In this document: one piece after another, positions 21,985 to 30,690 of the stretch
How the letters are laid out: each line of letters begins with the position of its first letter
Position numbering within the stretch: position 1 is the first letter of the stretch
Assembly: GCF_024170405.1 (NCBI RefSeq)
Contig: NZ_JALJYC010000025.1
Location: 1 to 37,533, forward strand
DNA from: Neisseria perflava
GTDB lineage: Bacteria > Pseudomonadota > Gammaproteobacteria > Burkholderiales > Neisseriaceae
Direction: 5' to 3'
Length of the DNA stretch: 37,533 bases
Position numbers and translations under genes: made by a program
Notes under the pieces: model-generated
Databases searched by the model: none
The model's input: the letters and a program-made list of their open reading frames with translations, nothing else
What the model was told of the DNA's origin: nothing

Positions 21985-23050
21985 TCAGCCATCAGGAAAC
22001 AAACTGAAAGAAAAAGCGGCGCAATACACATTGTTTGAAAATACAGGCAATTTTCAAACAGCATCACAGCCTTCGTTTACATTTATCGATTTGTTCGCCG
22101 GTATCGGAGGTTTCCGTATCGCCATGCAGAACTTGGGCGGCGAATGTGTGTTTTCAAGCGAATGGGACGAAAAGGCCAAACAGACTTATGAGGCAAATTT
22201 CGGAGAAGTTCCGTTTGGCGATATTACCTCGGAAGAAACCAAAAAATTCATTCCAAAACAATTTGATATTTTATGTGCGGGATTCCCATGCCAAGCCTTC
22301 TCCATTGCAGGACGAAGGGGCGGTTTCGAAGATACGCGGGGTACTCTGTTTTTTGATGTAGCCGAAATCATCCGCCGCCATCAGCCTAAAGCATTTTTCT
22401 TAGAAAATGTAAAAGGTTTGACCAATCACGATAAAGGCAGGACTTTAACCACCATTCTGCACACACTGCGTGAAGATTTGGGATATTTCGTCCCCGAACC
22501 TGAAATTCTTAATGCTAAAAATTTCGGTGTTCCCCAAAATCGCGAGCGTATTTTTATAGTTGGTTTCAGGAAAGATTTAGGAATTACAAATTTCGAATAT
22601 CCCAAACCGACAGGCATTCAGACGGCTTTTAAAGACATCAAAGAAAAAGAAACCGTTCCAACCAAATATTATTTATCTACCCAGTACGTTGATACGCTGA
22701 GAAAGCACAGACAGCGACACGAAAATAAAGGCAACGGCTTCGGTTATGAAATTATCTCTGACGATGGAATCGCCAACGCCATTGTTGTCGGAGGAATGGG
22801 ACGCGAACGTAACTTGGTTATCGACCACCGCATTACCGATTTTACACCGACAACCAATATCAAAGGTAAAGTAAACCGAGAAGGCATCAGAAAAATGACG
22901 CCGCGTGAGTGGGCAAGACTGCAAGGCTTTCCAGAAGAGTACAAAATTGTAGTAGCGGACGCATCCGCTTACAAGCAGTTTGGCAATTCCGTAGCTGTGC
23001 CGGCTATTCAAGCAACAGCAGAGAAAATATTGGAAAAGTTGGAGATTTGA
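21956..23050 (+). CDS. C5-cytosine DNA methyltransferase, HpaII-type (CCGG)
   Basis: A 364-residue 5-methylcytosine methyltransferase with the ordered motifs: I DLFAGIGG (45-52), IV GFPCQAFSIAG with catalytic Cys112, VI ENVKGL (Glu150), VIII QNRERIFIVGF, a target-recognition region about 220-310, and IX-X TPREWARLQGFP ... QFGNSVAVPAI. The target-recognition stretch (KYYLSTQYVDTLRKH, GNGFGYEI, IANAIVVGGMGRERNLVID, DFTPTTNIKG) closely matches my memory of M.HpaII, which methylates the inner C of CCGG. The ATG at 21956 overlaps vsr; an ATG at 21917 is unlikely. A DUS core at 22617-22626 lies inside (GIQTAF). Confidence 0.93.
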   Translation: MKKEIYPENNQPSGNKLKEKAAQYTLFENTGNFQTASQPSFTFIDLFAGIGGFRIAMQNLGGECVFSSEWDEKAKQTYEANFGEVPFGDITSEETKKFIPKQFDILCAGFPCQAFSIAGRRGGFEDTRGTLFFDVAEIIRRHQPKAFFLENVKGLTNHDKGRTLTTILHTLREDLGYFVPEPEILNAKNFGVPQNRERIFIVGFRKDLGITNFEYPKPTGIQTAFKDIKEKETVPTKYYLSTQYVDTLRKHRQRHENKGNGFGYEIISDDGIANAIVVGGMGRERNLVIDHRITDFTPTTNIKGKVNREGIRKMTPREWARLQGFPEEYKIVVADASAYKQFGNSVAVPAIQATAEKILEKLEI

Positions 23051-23052
23051 TT

Positions 23053-24165
23053 ATGGCTGAAGTATTTTCAGGCAATAAGGGCGAATGGAGTGAACCTTAT
23101 GTTTTATTAAAACTGCTGGCAGATGGGAAGCTTTATCTGGGTGACGGCAGGATGAATAAAATTGAAGGCATTATGCTACCCATTATCAATATATTAAGGG
23201 AAGAACAGGACGGATTCAGAAAATACGGCTATACCGGAGATAAGCAGCGTGTCGTTTTCGATTTCGGAAACCCTGAAGCACTACATGCTGTAGAAATTAA
23301 AGAATTTAAAAAACATGCGGAGTTACTGCTGCAAGGAATCAGAAGCCGTGGTGGAAAAAAAGATGGAGCTACCTTTACTATTCCCGATATAGAAGAATTT
23401 CTGCGCCAGATCGGCTGCACACGATTAAGTGCAAGGTCTTTATCTAAAAGCGATATACACATCGTGGTACACGATATTAGAACAGGCATATGTCCAACAT
23501 TGGGATTCAGCATTAAATCTGAATTAGGCAGCAAAGCCACGTTGCTCAATGCAAGCGGCGCAACCAATTTTATTTATGAAATCAAAAATTGCGACAACAC
23601 CATAGTGCATCATGTTAATAGTCTTTATAACACCAAAGGCAGCAAAGACATCCGTGCGAGAATGGCTACATTGACACAAGCAGGCTGTCAATTGGAATTT
23701 CAAAGTGTCAGCAGTACGATTTTTTCCAATAATCTGATTTTGATAGACAGTAAGCTGCCTGAAATTTTGGCAGAAATGCTTTGCCAGTATTATTCAGGAA
23801 CTGCCGTTCAAACCGAAGATCTCGCAGCCGAAGTTTGCTCAAAAAATCCCAATGGTTACGATTACTCAAACGAACACCGTTTTTACTCATATAAAATCAA
23901 GCGTCTGCTATGCGAAGCAGCACTCGGTATGCGTCCTGCCGAAATCTGGCATGGAAAATATGATGCCTCAGGTGGTTACCTAGTAGTTCGGAAAGACGGT
24001 GAAATTGTCTGTTACCATCTATACAGCCACAACCAATTTGAAGACTATTTGTTTTTGAATACAAAATTCGATACGCCGAGTTCTTCCCGCCACGGTTTCG
24101 GTAATGTTTATGAACAAGACGGCAAATTTTTCTTTAAATTGAATTTGCAGATACGTTTTTCTTAA
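23053..24165 (+). CDS. HpaII-family type II restriction endonuclease (predicted CCGG)
   Basis: A 370-residue protein, 2 nt after the methyltransferase stop. The start FSGNKGEWSEPYVLLKLLADGKLY and the overall length match the HpaII endonuclease family (HpaII itself is 358 residues). Candidate catalytic residues lie around GFSIKSELGSKATLLNASGATNF and FIYEIKN, but I cannot assign the active site by eye. It would cut unmethylated CCGG. It is A+T-rich and unlike the gat genes in codon use, consistent with import. The frame is intact; the start at 23053 avoids a long overlap with the methyltransferase that the ATG at 22909 would create. Confidence 0.85.
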   Translation: MAEVFSGNKGEWSEPYVLLKLLADGKLYLGDGRMNKIEGIMLPIINILREEQDGFRKYGYTGDKQRVVFDFGNPEALHAVEIKEFKKHAELLLQGIRSRGGKKDGATFTIPDIEEFLRQIGCTRLSARSLSKSDIHIVVHDIRTGICPTLGFSIKSELGSKATLLNASGATNFIYEIKNCDNTIVHHVNSLYNTKGSKDIRARMATLTQAGCQLEFQSVSSTIFSNNLILIDSKLPEILAEMLCQYYSGTAVQTEDLAAEVCSKNPNGYDYSNEHRFYSYKIKRLLCEAALGMRPAEIWHGKYDASGGYLVVRKDGEIVCYHLYSHNQFEDYLFLNTKFDTPSSSRHGFGNVYEQDGKFFFKLNLQIRFS

Positions 24166-24198
24166 ATATTAAAAATTACTTTATAAGGACTAGCCCCT

Positions 24199-25632
24199 AT
24201 GACTTGGGAAACCGTAATCGGACTGGAAATCCACGTCCAACTCAACACCCAATCCAAAATTTTCAGCGGTGCGTCAACCGCGTTCGGCGCCGAGCCGAAT
24301 GCCCACGCCAGCGTAGTGGAATGCGCCCTGCCGGGCGTGTTACCGGTGATGAACCGCGAAGTGGTGGAAAAAGCCATCAAGCTGGGCTTGGCACTGGATG
24401 CCACCATCAACCGCAAAAACGCGTTCGACCGCAAAAACTACTTCTACCCCGACCTGCCCAAAGGCTACCAAATCAGCCAGCTGGATTTGCCGATTGTGGA
24501 ACACGGCAAGTTGGAAATTGTGGTGGGCGACGAGGTCAAAACCATTAATGTGACCCGTGCGCACATGGAAGAAGATGCGGGCAAATCGGTGCATGAAGGC
24601 TTAAACGGCGCCACCGGTATCGACCTCAACCGCGCCGGTACGCCGCTTTTAGAAGTGGTGTCCGAGCCGGAAATGCGTTCCGCCGCCGAAGCCGTGGCCT
24701 ATGCCAAAGCGCTGCACGGCTTGGTGACCTGGCTGGATATTTGCGACGGCAATATGGCCGAAGGCTCGTTCCGCGTGGATGCTAACGTGTCCGTGCGTCC
24801 GAAAGGCCAAGCCGAGTTCGGTACGCGCCGCGAAATTAAAAACCTCAACTCTTTCCGTTTCTTGGAAGCGGCGATTAACTACGAAGTCGAGGCGCAAATC
24901 GAGATTCTGGAAGACGGCGGCAAGGTGCAACAAGCCACCATGCTGTTTGACCCCGATAAAGGCGAAACCCGCGTCATGCGCCTGAAAGAAGATGCGCACG
25001 ACTACCGCTACTTCCCCGATCCAGATTTGCTGCCCATCATTATTTCAGACGGCCAAATGCAGCAGGCCAAAGACGAAATGCCGGAATTGCCCAAAGAAAT
25101 GGCGGCGCGATTTGTAACCAACTTCGGCGTGAGCGATTACGACGCACGTTTGCTGACCGCCAGCCGCGCCCAAGCAGAATATTTTGAAACCGCTGCGGCT
25201 GCCGATAAAACCCACGGCAAGCTGGTTGCCAACTGGATGAACGGCGAACTCGCGGCAACCTTGAATAAAGAAGGTTTGGAACTGGCACAAAGCCCGATTA
25301 CCGCGCCGCGCCTGGCCGAACTGGTGGGCAAAATCGCCGACGGTACGTTAAGCAGCAAGCTGGCAAAAAAAGCTTTTGAAGCCATGTGGAACGAACCGCA
25401 AGCCTCCATCGGCCAAATCATCGAAAAACACGGTTTGCAGCAAATCACCGACACCGGCGCGATTGAAGCCATGATTGACGAAGTGTTGCCCAACAATCCC
25501 AAGGCCATCGAGCAGTTTAAATCAGGCAACGAAAAAGCCCTCAACGCCATCGTCGGCCAAGTGATGAAAGCCAGCAAAGGCAAGGCCAATCCGACGCAAG
25601 TTCAGGATTTGATTAAGGCCAAATTGGCTTAG
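24199..25632 (+). CDS. gatB: aspartyl/glutamyl-tRNA amidotransferase subunit B
   Basis: A 477-residue subunit that binds the mischarged tRNA and activates its carboxylate with ATP. The opening WETVIGLEIHVQLNTQSKIFSGAS, FYPDLPKGYQISQ and EEDAGKSVH are GatB signatures. The helical YqeY-like tail domain lies at about 325-477, ending QVMKASKGKANPTQVQDLIKAKL. It starts 33 nt after the endonuclease stop, behind ATAAGGACTAGCCCCT. A dedicated promoter is not obvious, so it may depend on transcription through the restriction-modification genes. The stop codon overlaps a DUS. Confidence 0.97.
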   Translation: MTWETVIGLEIHVQLNTQSKIFSGASTAFGAEPNAHASVVECALPGVLPVMNREVVEKAIKLGLALDATINRKNAFDRKNYFYPDLPKGYQISQLDLPIVEHGKLEIVVGDEVKTINVTRAHMEEDAGKSVHEGLNGATGIDLNRAGTPLLEVVSEPEMRSAAEAVAYAKALHGLVTWLDICDGNMAEGSFRVDANVSVRPKGQAEFGTRREIKNLNSFRFLEAAINYEVEAQIEILEDGGKVQQATMLFDPDKGETRVMRLKEDAHDYRYFPDPDLLPIIISDGQMQQAKDEMPELPKEMAARFVTNFGVSDYDARLLTASRAQAEYFETAAAADKTHGKLVANWMNGELAATLNKEGLELAQSPITAPRLAELVGKIADGTLSSKLAKKAFEAMWNEPQASIGQIIEKHGLQQITDTGAIEAMIDEVLPNNPKAIEQFKSGNEKALNAIVGQVMKASKGKANPTQVQDLIKAKLA

Positions 25633-25642
25633 GCCGTCTGAA
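25631..25642 (+). other. DNA uptake sequence overlapping the gatB stop codon
   Basis: AGGCCGTCTGAA; its first two bases are the A and G of the gatB TAG. Confidence 0.85.
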
Positions 25643-25644
25643 AG

Positions 25645-25680
25645 CAGCGGTTTTTCAGTTTATCTGGAAAACCGCTTTTT
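25645..25680 (+). terminator. intrinsic terminator of the gat operon
   Basis: AGCGGTTTTTC pairs with GGAAAACCGCT around AGTTTATCT, then TTTTTATTT. This stem is not built from DUS, unlike most terminators here. Confidence 0.85.
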
Positions 25681-25702
25681 ATTTGCCATCATCCGGCATT
25701 TT

Positions 25703-25714
25703 TTCAGACGGCCT
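25703..25714 (-). other. DNA uptake sequence, single
   Basis: TTCAGACGGCCT after the gat terminator; its nearest inverted mate is at 25631-25642, too far for a compact hairpin. Confidence 0.85.
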
Positions 25715-25786
25715 CGCTTACGAGCTGCACTTGAAAGCCATTTAGAAGTTTAATTCGGAAAATATATTTTCTAAATCATAGCGAAC

Positions 25787-25827
25787 TTGACTTGTATCAA
25801 AGCCTGCAAACGATTTTCATCTATAAT
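25787..25827 (+). promoter_or_regulatory. FNR-type anaerobic promoter
   Basis: TTGACTTGTATCAA at 25787-25800 fits the FNR consensus TTGAY-N4-RTCAA without mismatch. A perfect TATAAT -10 follows at 25822-25827. With a start near 25834 the FNR site is centred about 40 bp upstream, the class II activator position (-41.5). No -35 is present at the normal distance, as expected for an activator-dependent promoter. It drives the small RNA candidate immediately downstream. Confidence 0.8.
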
Positions 25828-25833
25828 CACGCT

Positions 25834-25977
25834 TATCGGAACTTTGATAACACGTTCCCCTGATTTCCCGCAATAAAATCTTTTGCTTTGATGAAGCATG
25901 TTTTATTGCCCTAGTTATCTCTTTCCTCTTGATGTGTGTGTGTTTGGGTGTGGCCGCGTTAGCCACCCCTTTTTTTT
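25834..25977 (+). ncRNA. FNR-activated small RNA, AniS/FnrS-like
   Basis: A transcript of about 140-145 nt is predicted from the promoter -10 to the T-run of a strong terminator. Structure read from sequence: a small 5' stem (TTATC 25833-25837 with GATAA 25846-25850), a single-stranded ACGTTCCCCTGATTTCCC, a stem GCAATAAAA/TTTTATTGC (25870-25878/25901-25909) with an inner GCTT/AAGC stem, a pyrimidine-rich open stretch TAGTTATCTCTTTCCTCTT, then a terminator with eight T, suited to Hfq. It lies directly upstream of the XRE regulator and glnD, which from memory is where meningococcal AniS (oxygen-limited, FNR-dependent, Hfq-binding) is found. The in-frame ORF from 25898 is not a convincing protein. 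Exact ends and homology are unverified. Confidence 0.75.
25946..25977 (+). terminator. intrinsic terminator of the small RNA
   Basis: GGGTGTGGC (25946-25954) pairs with GCCACCCC (25962-25969) with one bulged T and a 7-nt loop, followed by eight T. Confidence 0.88.
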
Positions 25978-26038
25978 GGCTTTTATTTGGCGGCAGGGTC
26001 AATTAAAATCTGCTTGTTACCCCGATAAGGACAAGCAG

Positions 26039-26326
26039 ATGAGCAACAAACTGACCGCCCCCACCGAGCTGCCCGACGAACACGATTTACGCGCGGTATT
26101 GGCCTACAATATGCGTCTATTCCGCGTCGGCAAAGGCTGGTCGCAGGAAGAGCTGGCGCGGCAATGCGGTCTTGACCGCACCTACGTTTCCGCCGTCGAG
26201 CGCAAGCGTTGGAACATCGCCCTTTCCAACATCGACAAAATGGCCACGGCATTGGGCATTCCCGCTTACGAATTGCTGCTGCCGCCGCAAACGCGCTTAC
26301 AGTTGCTGGCGGATAAGGCCGTCTGA
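26039..26326 (+). CDS. XRE-family helix-turn-helix regulator
   Basis: A 95-residue DNA-binding protein. After a short acidic lead, the HTH domain spans about residues 19-75: LAYNMRLFRVGKGWSQEELARQCGLDRTYVSAVERKRWNIALSNIDKMATALGI. The WSQEELA ... DRTYVSAVERK core is typical of Xre/SinR/C-protein-like regulators. The start at 26039 follows AAGGACAAGCAG; the longer frame from 25898 crosses the small RNA and its terminator. The stop TGA is supplied by a DUS at 26316-26327. It precedes glnD by 39 nt and may be co-transcribed with it. Target genes are unknown. Confidence 0.85.
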   Translation: MSNKLTAPTELPDEHDLRAVLAYNMRLFRVGKGWSQEELARQCGLDRTYVSAVERKRWNIALSNIDKMATALGIPAYELLLPPQTRLQLLADKAV

Positions 26327-26327
26327 A
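26316..26327 (+). other. DNA uptake sequence providing a stop codon
   Basis: AGGCCGTCTGAA; bases 26324-26326 (TGA) are the stop of the XRE regulator. Confidence 0.9.
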
Positions 26328-26365
26328 ATTCCCTACCCCGCTATTTTCCTCACGGATTCCGCACC

Positions 26366-28930
26366 ATGCCCACCGATTTCGATACCGACTGCGCCACCTT
26401 CCAGCAACAACGCGAAGCCGCCATTGCCCGTTTTATCAGCATCAACCAGCCATCCGCCTTTTTTCAAGACTACGGCGCAGCGGCGGATAAGCTGCTGTCT
26501 GCCTTATGGCAAACGCTGTTTGCCGACAGCGGCCTGACGCTGTTGGCAACCGGCGGTTTCGGCCGCAACGAACTCTATCCCCATTCCGACTTGGATTTGG
26601 CGATTGTGGCCGAAGATAAAATTTCAGACGGCCTGCAGGAAAAAATCGCCGCATTCGTGCAAACGCTGTGGGACATGAAGCTGAAGCCCGCGCTCAAAAG
26701 CGGCAGCGTAGAGGAATTGTGCGCCAGCGTGCGCGACGACATTACCGGCGACACGGCTTTTTTGGAAGCACGTTTTCTGTTTGGCGACAAAACGCTGGCC
26801 GACACGCTGCTGACGCGCATGGCCGAACAGCGCGACGTCAGCACCTTTATCGGCGCCAAACTTTTAGAAATGCAGCAGCGCCACGCCAAATCGCAAGGTT
26901 CCGGCGCTCTGCTCGAGCCGAACATCAAAAGCTGCCCGGGCGGTTTGCGCGACATCCACACCATGCTGTGGATTGCCAAAGCGCAGGGATTGGATACGCG
27001 TCTGTCTTCGCTGATGGCGCAAGGCATTCTTACGCGCACCGAAGCGGGCATGCTGACCCACGGTTACAAACAGCTTTCCATCATCCGCATTTGCCTGCAT
27101 TTGTGCGCCCAACGCGCCGAAGACCGGCTGATTTTCGATTTGCAGGCGCAAGTGGCCGAATACATGGGCTGGCGCCACGACAGCCGCCAGCGCAAAAGCG
27201 AAAAACTTATGCGCGTGTTTTACCGCGCCATCAAAACCGTCAAGCAGCTCAACGGCATTCTGCTGCCCATGCTGCAAGGCCGCGTGTATTCCGATCCGGT
27301 GCGCACCACCCATCAAATCGACGACGATTATCTGCAAGTCAACAACCAAATCGCCGCCGCCGACCCGGATATCTTCCTGCAACAGCCGCAGCACATTTTC
27401 AAAATCATCAGCATTCTGCAAAGCCGCAGCGACATCACCACCATCGAACCGCAAACCTTGCGCGCCTGGTGGGGCGCCACGCGCAAAATCAACCGCGCGT
27501 TTTACGACGATCCTGCCAACCGCCGCCGCTTCGTCGGCTTTTTCCGCCACGGCACGGGGCTGACCCACGTTTTGCGTTTTTTAAACCTCTACGGCGTACT
27601 CGGCAGCTATCTGCCCGCCTGGGAAAAAATCGTCGGCCTGCTGCAACACGATTTGTTCCACATCTATCCGGTGGACGAGCATATTCTGACCGTGGTGCAC
27701 AATATGCGCCGCTTGGCTTTGGATACGCACAGCCACGAGCATCCGTTTGCCTCAAGCGTCATGCAGGGCTTTGAGCAGAAAACCATCCTCTATCTGGCTG
27801 CATTTCTACATGACATCGCCAAAGGGCGCGGCGGCGACCATGCCATACAGGGCATTGAAGACGCCCGCCAATTCGCCCGCGACCACGGCTTGACCGATGA
27901 AGAAAGCGACCTGTTGGCCTGGCTGGTGGAAGACCATCTCTTGATGTCGTCCGTAGCGCAAAAAGAAGACATCCAAGACCCCGAGGTCATCGGCGCCTTT
28001 TGCAGCCGCGTCAAGACCCACGAGCGCTTGGCCGCACTTTACCTGCTGACCGTGGCTGACATTCGCGGCACCAATCCGAAGCTGTGGAACAACTGGCGCG
28101 CCAGCCTGCTGGAGAGCCTGTTTCACGCCGCCAGCCGCCATCTTTCGGGCAGCAGCGACAGCGCCACCGCCATTTTCAGCCGCCGCCAGCAGGAAGCGGT
28201 CGAGCTTTTGACCCGCACCGGCGCACCGGAAAAACAGCAGAAAAAACTGTGGCAGGCATTGGGTTCGGCCTATTTCGTGCGCCACCAATCGCGTGAAATT
28301 TTGTGGCACACCGCCAATCTGGTGCACGATTTTGAAACACCGATGGTGCGCAGCCGCATTCTGCCCAAAAGCGACAGCTTTCAAGTGATGATTTTCATGC
28401 CCAACGGCCCGCGCCTGTTTGCCCGATTGTGCCGTATTTTCAGCCGCCACGGTTTCGACATTCTCGCCGCACGTGCCTTTATTACCGAACACAATTACAT
28501 CCTCGATACCTTTATCGTTCAGGTGCCGCCGCACCTCGACCCCGACGACTACCCGAATATCCAAAGCGCTTTGGAAGCCGAATTAAACAGCTTTATCCAC
28601 GGCCATACCGTCTTGGAAAACCAAAGCTACGACTACCGTATCAGCCGCCGCAGCCGCTATCTGTCCATCGCTGCCAGCGTGGTCATCATGCACGAAGAAG
28701 ACTACTACCCCGGCTGGTACACGGTTGAAATCACCGCCGTCAACCGCGCCTATCTCTTGGCCGACATCGCTGAAGTCTTTTTCGCCCACAATGTCAGCCT
28801 GCGCTATGCCAAAATCGCCACCCTCGACGAACGCGTGGAAGACAGCTTTATTGTGTACAGCACGGATTTGGACAATCCAAAAAATCAGTTGGCATTGAAA
28901 CAGGCTTTGCTGGCGCAATTGGCGGTTTAG
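26366..28930 (+). CDS. glnD: [protein-PII] uridylyltransferase / uridylyl-removing enzyme GlnD
   Basis: An 854-residue nitrogen sensor that uridylylates PII when glutamine is low and removes UMP when it is high. The nucleotidyltransferase site GGFGRNELYPHSDLDLAIV (63-81; Asp75, Asp77) comes first. An HD hydrolase domain follows around 440-490 (VDEHILTVVHNMRRL and LHDIAKGRGGDHAIQG). Two ACT glutamine-binding domains lie at about 670-750 and 785-854 (VMIFMPNGPRLFARLCRIFSRHGFDILAARAF and VEITAVNRAYLLADIAEVF). Length and order match E. coli GlnD (890). A DUS lies inside at 26623-26634. No glnB or glnK is in the window. Confidence 0.97.
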   Translation: MPTDFDTDCATFQQQREAAIARFISINQPSAFFQDYGAAADKLLSALWQTLFADSGLTLLATGGFGRNELYPHSDLDLAIVAEDKISDGLQEKIAAFVQTLWDMKLKPALKSGSVEELCASVRDDITGDTAFLEARFLFGDKTLADTLLTRMAEQRDVSTFIGAKLLEMQQRHAKSQGSGALLEPNIKSCPGGLRDIHTMLWIAKAQGLDTRLSSLMAQGILTRTEAGMLTHGYKQLSIIRICLHLCAQRAEDRLIFDLQAQVAEYMGWRHDSRQRKSEKLMRVFYRAIKTVKQLNGILLPMLQGRVYSDPVRTTHQIDDDYLQVNNQIAAADPDIFLQQPQHIFKIISILQSRSDITTIEPQTLRAWWGATRKINRAFYDDPANRRRFVGFFRHGTGLTHVLRFLNLYGVLGSYLPAWEKIVGLLQHDLFHIYPVDEHILTVVHNMRRLALDTHSHEHPFASSVMQGFEQKTILYLAAFLHDIAKGRGGDHAIQGIEDARQFARDHGLTDEESDLLAWLVEDHLLMSSVAQKEDIQDPEVIGAFCSRVKTHERLAALYLLTVADIRGTNPKLWNNWRASLLESLFHAASRHLSGSSDSATAIFSRRQQEAVELLTRTGAPEKQQKKLWQALGSAYFVRHQSREILWHTANLVHDFETPMVRSRILPKSDSFQVMIFMPNGPRLFARLCRIFSRHGFDILAARAFITEHNYILDTFIVQVPPHLDPDDYPNIQSALEAELNSFIHGHTVLENQSYDYRISRRSRYLSIAASVVIMHEEDYYPGWYTVEITAVNRAYLLADIAEVFFAHNVSLRYAKIATLDERVEDSFIVYSTDLDNPKNQLALKQALLAQLAV

Positions 28931-28970
28931 GCCGTTAACCCAAAGCGTTTGCTTGCGAAATATATCAAAA

Positions 28971-29009
28971 AGGCCGTCTGAAACAGCGTAAACCTGTTTC
29001 AGACGGCCT
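28971..29009. terminator. bidirectional inverted DUS terminator between glnD and trkH
   Basis: AGGCCGTCTGAAACAG pairs with CTGTTTCAGACGGCCT, 16 bp, around CGTAAAC. It lies between convergent genes. Confidence 0.88.
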
Positions 29010-29034
29010 CGGTATTCGCCGTTACCCTATCTGT

Positions 29035-30492
29035 TTATTTCTTCCAATACGCCGGTGTCAGCAGAATCAGCACGGTAAAAATCTCCAAGCGGCCAAGCAA
29101 CATCACCGCCGTACACAGCCATTTTTGAACATCGGCCAACTCCGCATAGCTGTGCGACGGACCGACGCCGCCCAAACCCGGGCCGGCATTGGTAATGCAG
29201 GCCACCACCGCCGTAAACGCAGTCATAAAATCCAAGCCCGTGACCATCAGCAGGAAGCTGAACACCACCACCACCATAAAATACACAAAAATAAATGACA
29301 TAATCGTCAGCGCCATGCGCTCCGGAATACTGCGGCCGTTGACTTTAACGGTTTTTACCGCATGCGGGTGCAGCAGAATCGTCATTTCGCGCAGGCTGAA
29401 TTTAAACAAAACCAGCGCACGCACATTTTTAATGCCGCCGCCCATTGAGCCCGAACTTGCCAACACGTTTGCCAGAAAAAACATCCACAGCGACACCAGC
29501 AGCGGCCAAGCGGCAAAATCGGTGTTGGCAAAACCGCTAGCCAAACCGATGGAAACGAAATTAAAGCCGACAAAACGCAAGGCTTCTTGCAGCGTCGGAT
29601 AAAAATCCTGCTGCCACAGATACACCGCGGAGGCCAAAATACTGCCCGCCAGCACCAGCAGCAGCACGCGGCATTCTTCGTCTTTCCAATAGACTTTCAG
29701 CGAACGGTTGCCGACGGCGGCAAAATGGCTGGCAAAATTGACTGCGCCGAACACGGTAAAAAACACAATCGTCCACTCAACCGCAGGCGAATTGAAATAG
29801 GCGATACTGTCGTCGTGTGTCGAAAAACCGCCCAGCGCCACAGACGACATCGCGTGACACAGCGCGTCAAACCAGCTCATGCCCGCCCAATGCAGCGTTA
29901 AAAACGCCGCCAGCGTGGTAAGGCTGTAAGCCAGCCATAATTTTTTTGCCACTTGGGAAATACGCGGCGCCATCTTGCTTTCTTTGTCCACGCCCGGAAT
30001 TTCCGCCTTGAAAAGCTGCGTGCCCCCGACCCCCAACATCGGCAGAATCGCCACCGCCAACACGATAATCCCCATACCGCCGAGCCAGTTGAGCATGTGC
30101 CGCCAAAAATTAACCGACGGCGCCAGCGTATCCAAGCCGGTCATCACCGTTGCACCGGTGGTGGTCAGCCCCGACATGGCCTCAAAAAAAGCATTGGTAA
30201 AACCGATTTGCGGCATATACAAATATATCGGCATGGCCGCCACCACCGCAAACGCCAGCCACAACATCATCACCAGCGTAAAACCGTCGCGCGGGCGCAG
30301 TTCGCGGTGATAGCGCAGGGTCAGCAGCCAAATGGTGCAGGAAGCAAAAATGGTGACCACGGCGGTGCGGGCAAAGGCAGAAAACGCGCTGTCGAGAAAA
30401 AAGAACGACATCAGCGTCGGTATCATCAGCAGCGCGGAAAACAGCAGCCCCAGCTTGGACAGCACATGGATAATCGGGATAACTTTATACAT
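29035..30492 (-). CDS. trkH: Trk-type potassium uptake protein TrkH
   Basis: A 485-residue inner-membrane K+ channel subunit with four pore-loop repeats: EAMSGLTTTGATVMTGLD, HAMSSVALGGFSTHDDSI, ASSGSMGGGIKNVR and TNAGPGLGGVGPSHSY. About ten to twelve hydrophobic segments are present. It works with a cytosolic nucleotide-binding TrkA subunit, not found in this window. The ending MLLGRLEIFTVLILLTPAYWKK is the standard TrkH C-terminus. It is monocistronic, with inverted DUS hairpins on both sides. Confidence 0.96.
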   Translation of the reverse strand: MYKVIPIIHVLSKLGLLFSALLMIPTLMSFFFLDSAFSAFARTAVVTIFASCTIWLLTLRYHRELRPRDGFTLVMMLWLAFAVVAAMPIYLYMPQIGFTNAFFEAMSGLTTTGATVMTGLDTLAPSVNFWRHMLNWLGGMGIIVLAVAILPMLGVGGTQLFKAEIPGVDKESKMAPRISQVAKKLWLAYSLTTLAAFLTLHWAGMSWFDALCHAMSSVALGGFSTHDDSIAYFNSPAVEWTIVFFTVFGAVNFASHFAAVGNRSLKVYWKDEECRVLLLVLAGSILASAVYLWQQDFYPTLQEALRFVGFNFVSIGLASGFANTDFAAWPLLVSLWMFFLANVLASSGSMGGGIKNVRALVLFKFSLREMTILLHPHAVKTVKVNGRSIPERMALTIMSFIFVYFMVVVVFSFLLMVTGLDFMTAFTAVVACITNAGPGLGGVGPSHSYAELADVQKWLCTAVMLLGRLEIFTVLILLTPAYWKK

Positions 30493-30508
30493 TTCGCTCT
30501 TAACAATC

Positions 30509-30558
30509 AGGCCGTCTGAACGGCCATTGCATGAATCGGTAAGGTTTTCAGACGGCCT
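30509..30558. terminator. inverted DUS pair upstream of trkH
   Basis: AGGCCGTCTGAA (30509-30520) and TTCAGACGGCCT (30547-30558) with a 26-nt loop. No obvious gene ends here, so a terminator role is uncertain. The remainder of 30559-30690 shows no gene. Confidence 0.5.
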
Positions 30559-30690
30559 TTATATTGTTGACGGGCAGACCGCTTGCCCTCCGGTGCGTAT
30601 TTTACCAAATTTCACACCCTGCCTCTGATATTTCATCAGGCGCTTCGATTTGAGCAACAATACCCGCAGGCAGACAAGCATACGCCCTGC

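Noticed and set aside
25898..26038. Extended N-terminus of the XRE regulator, or a small protein
   Set aside because: The stretch crosses the small RNA hairpin and its eight-T terminator and has Cys/Phe-rich, non-protein-like composition. The ATG at 26039 has a good RBS.
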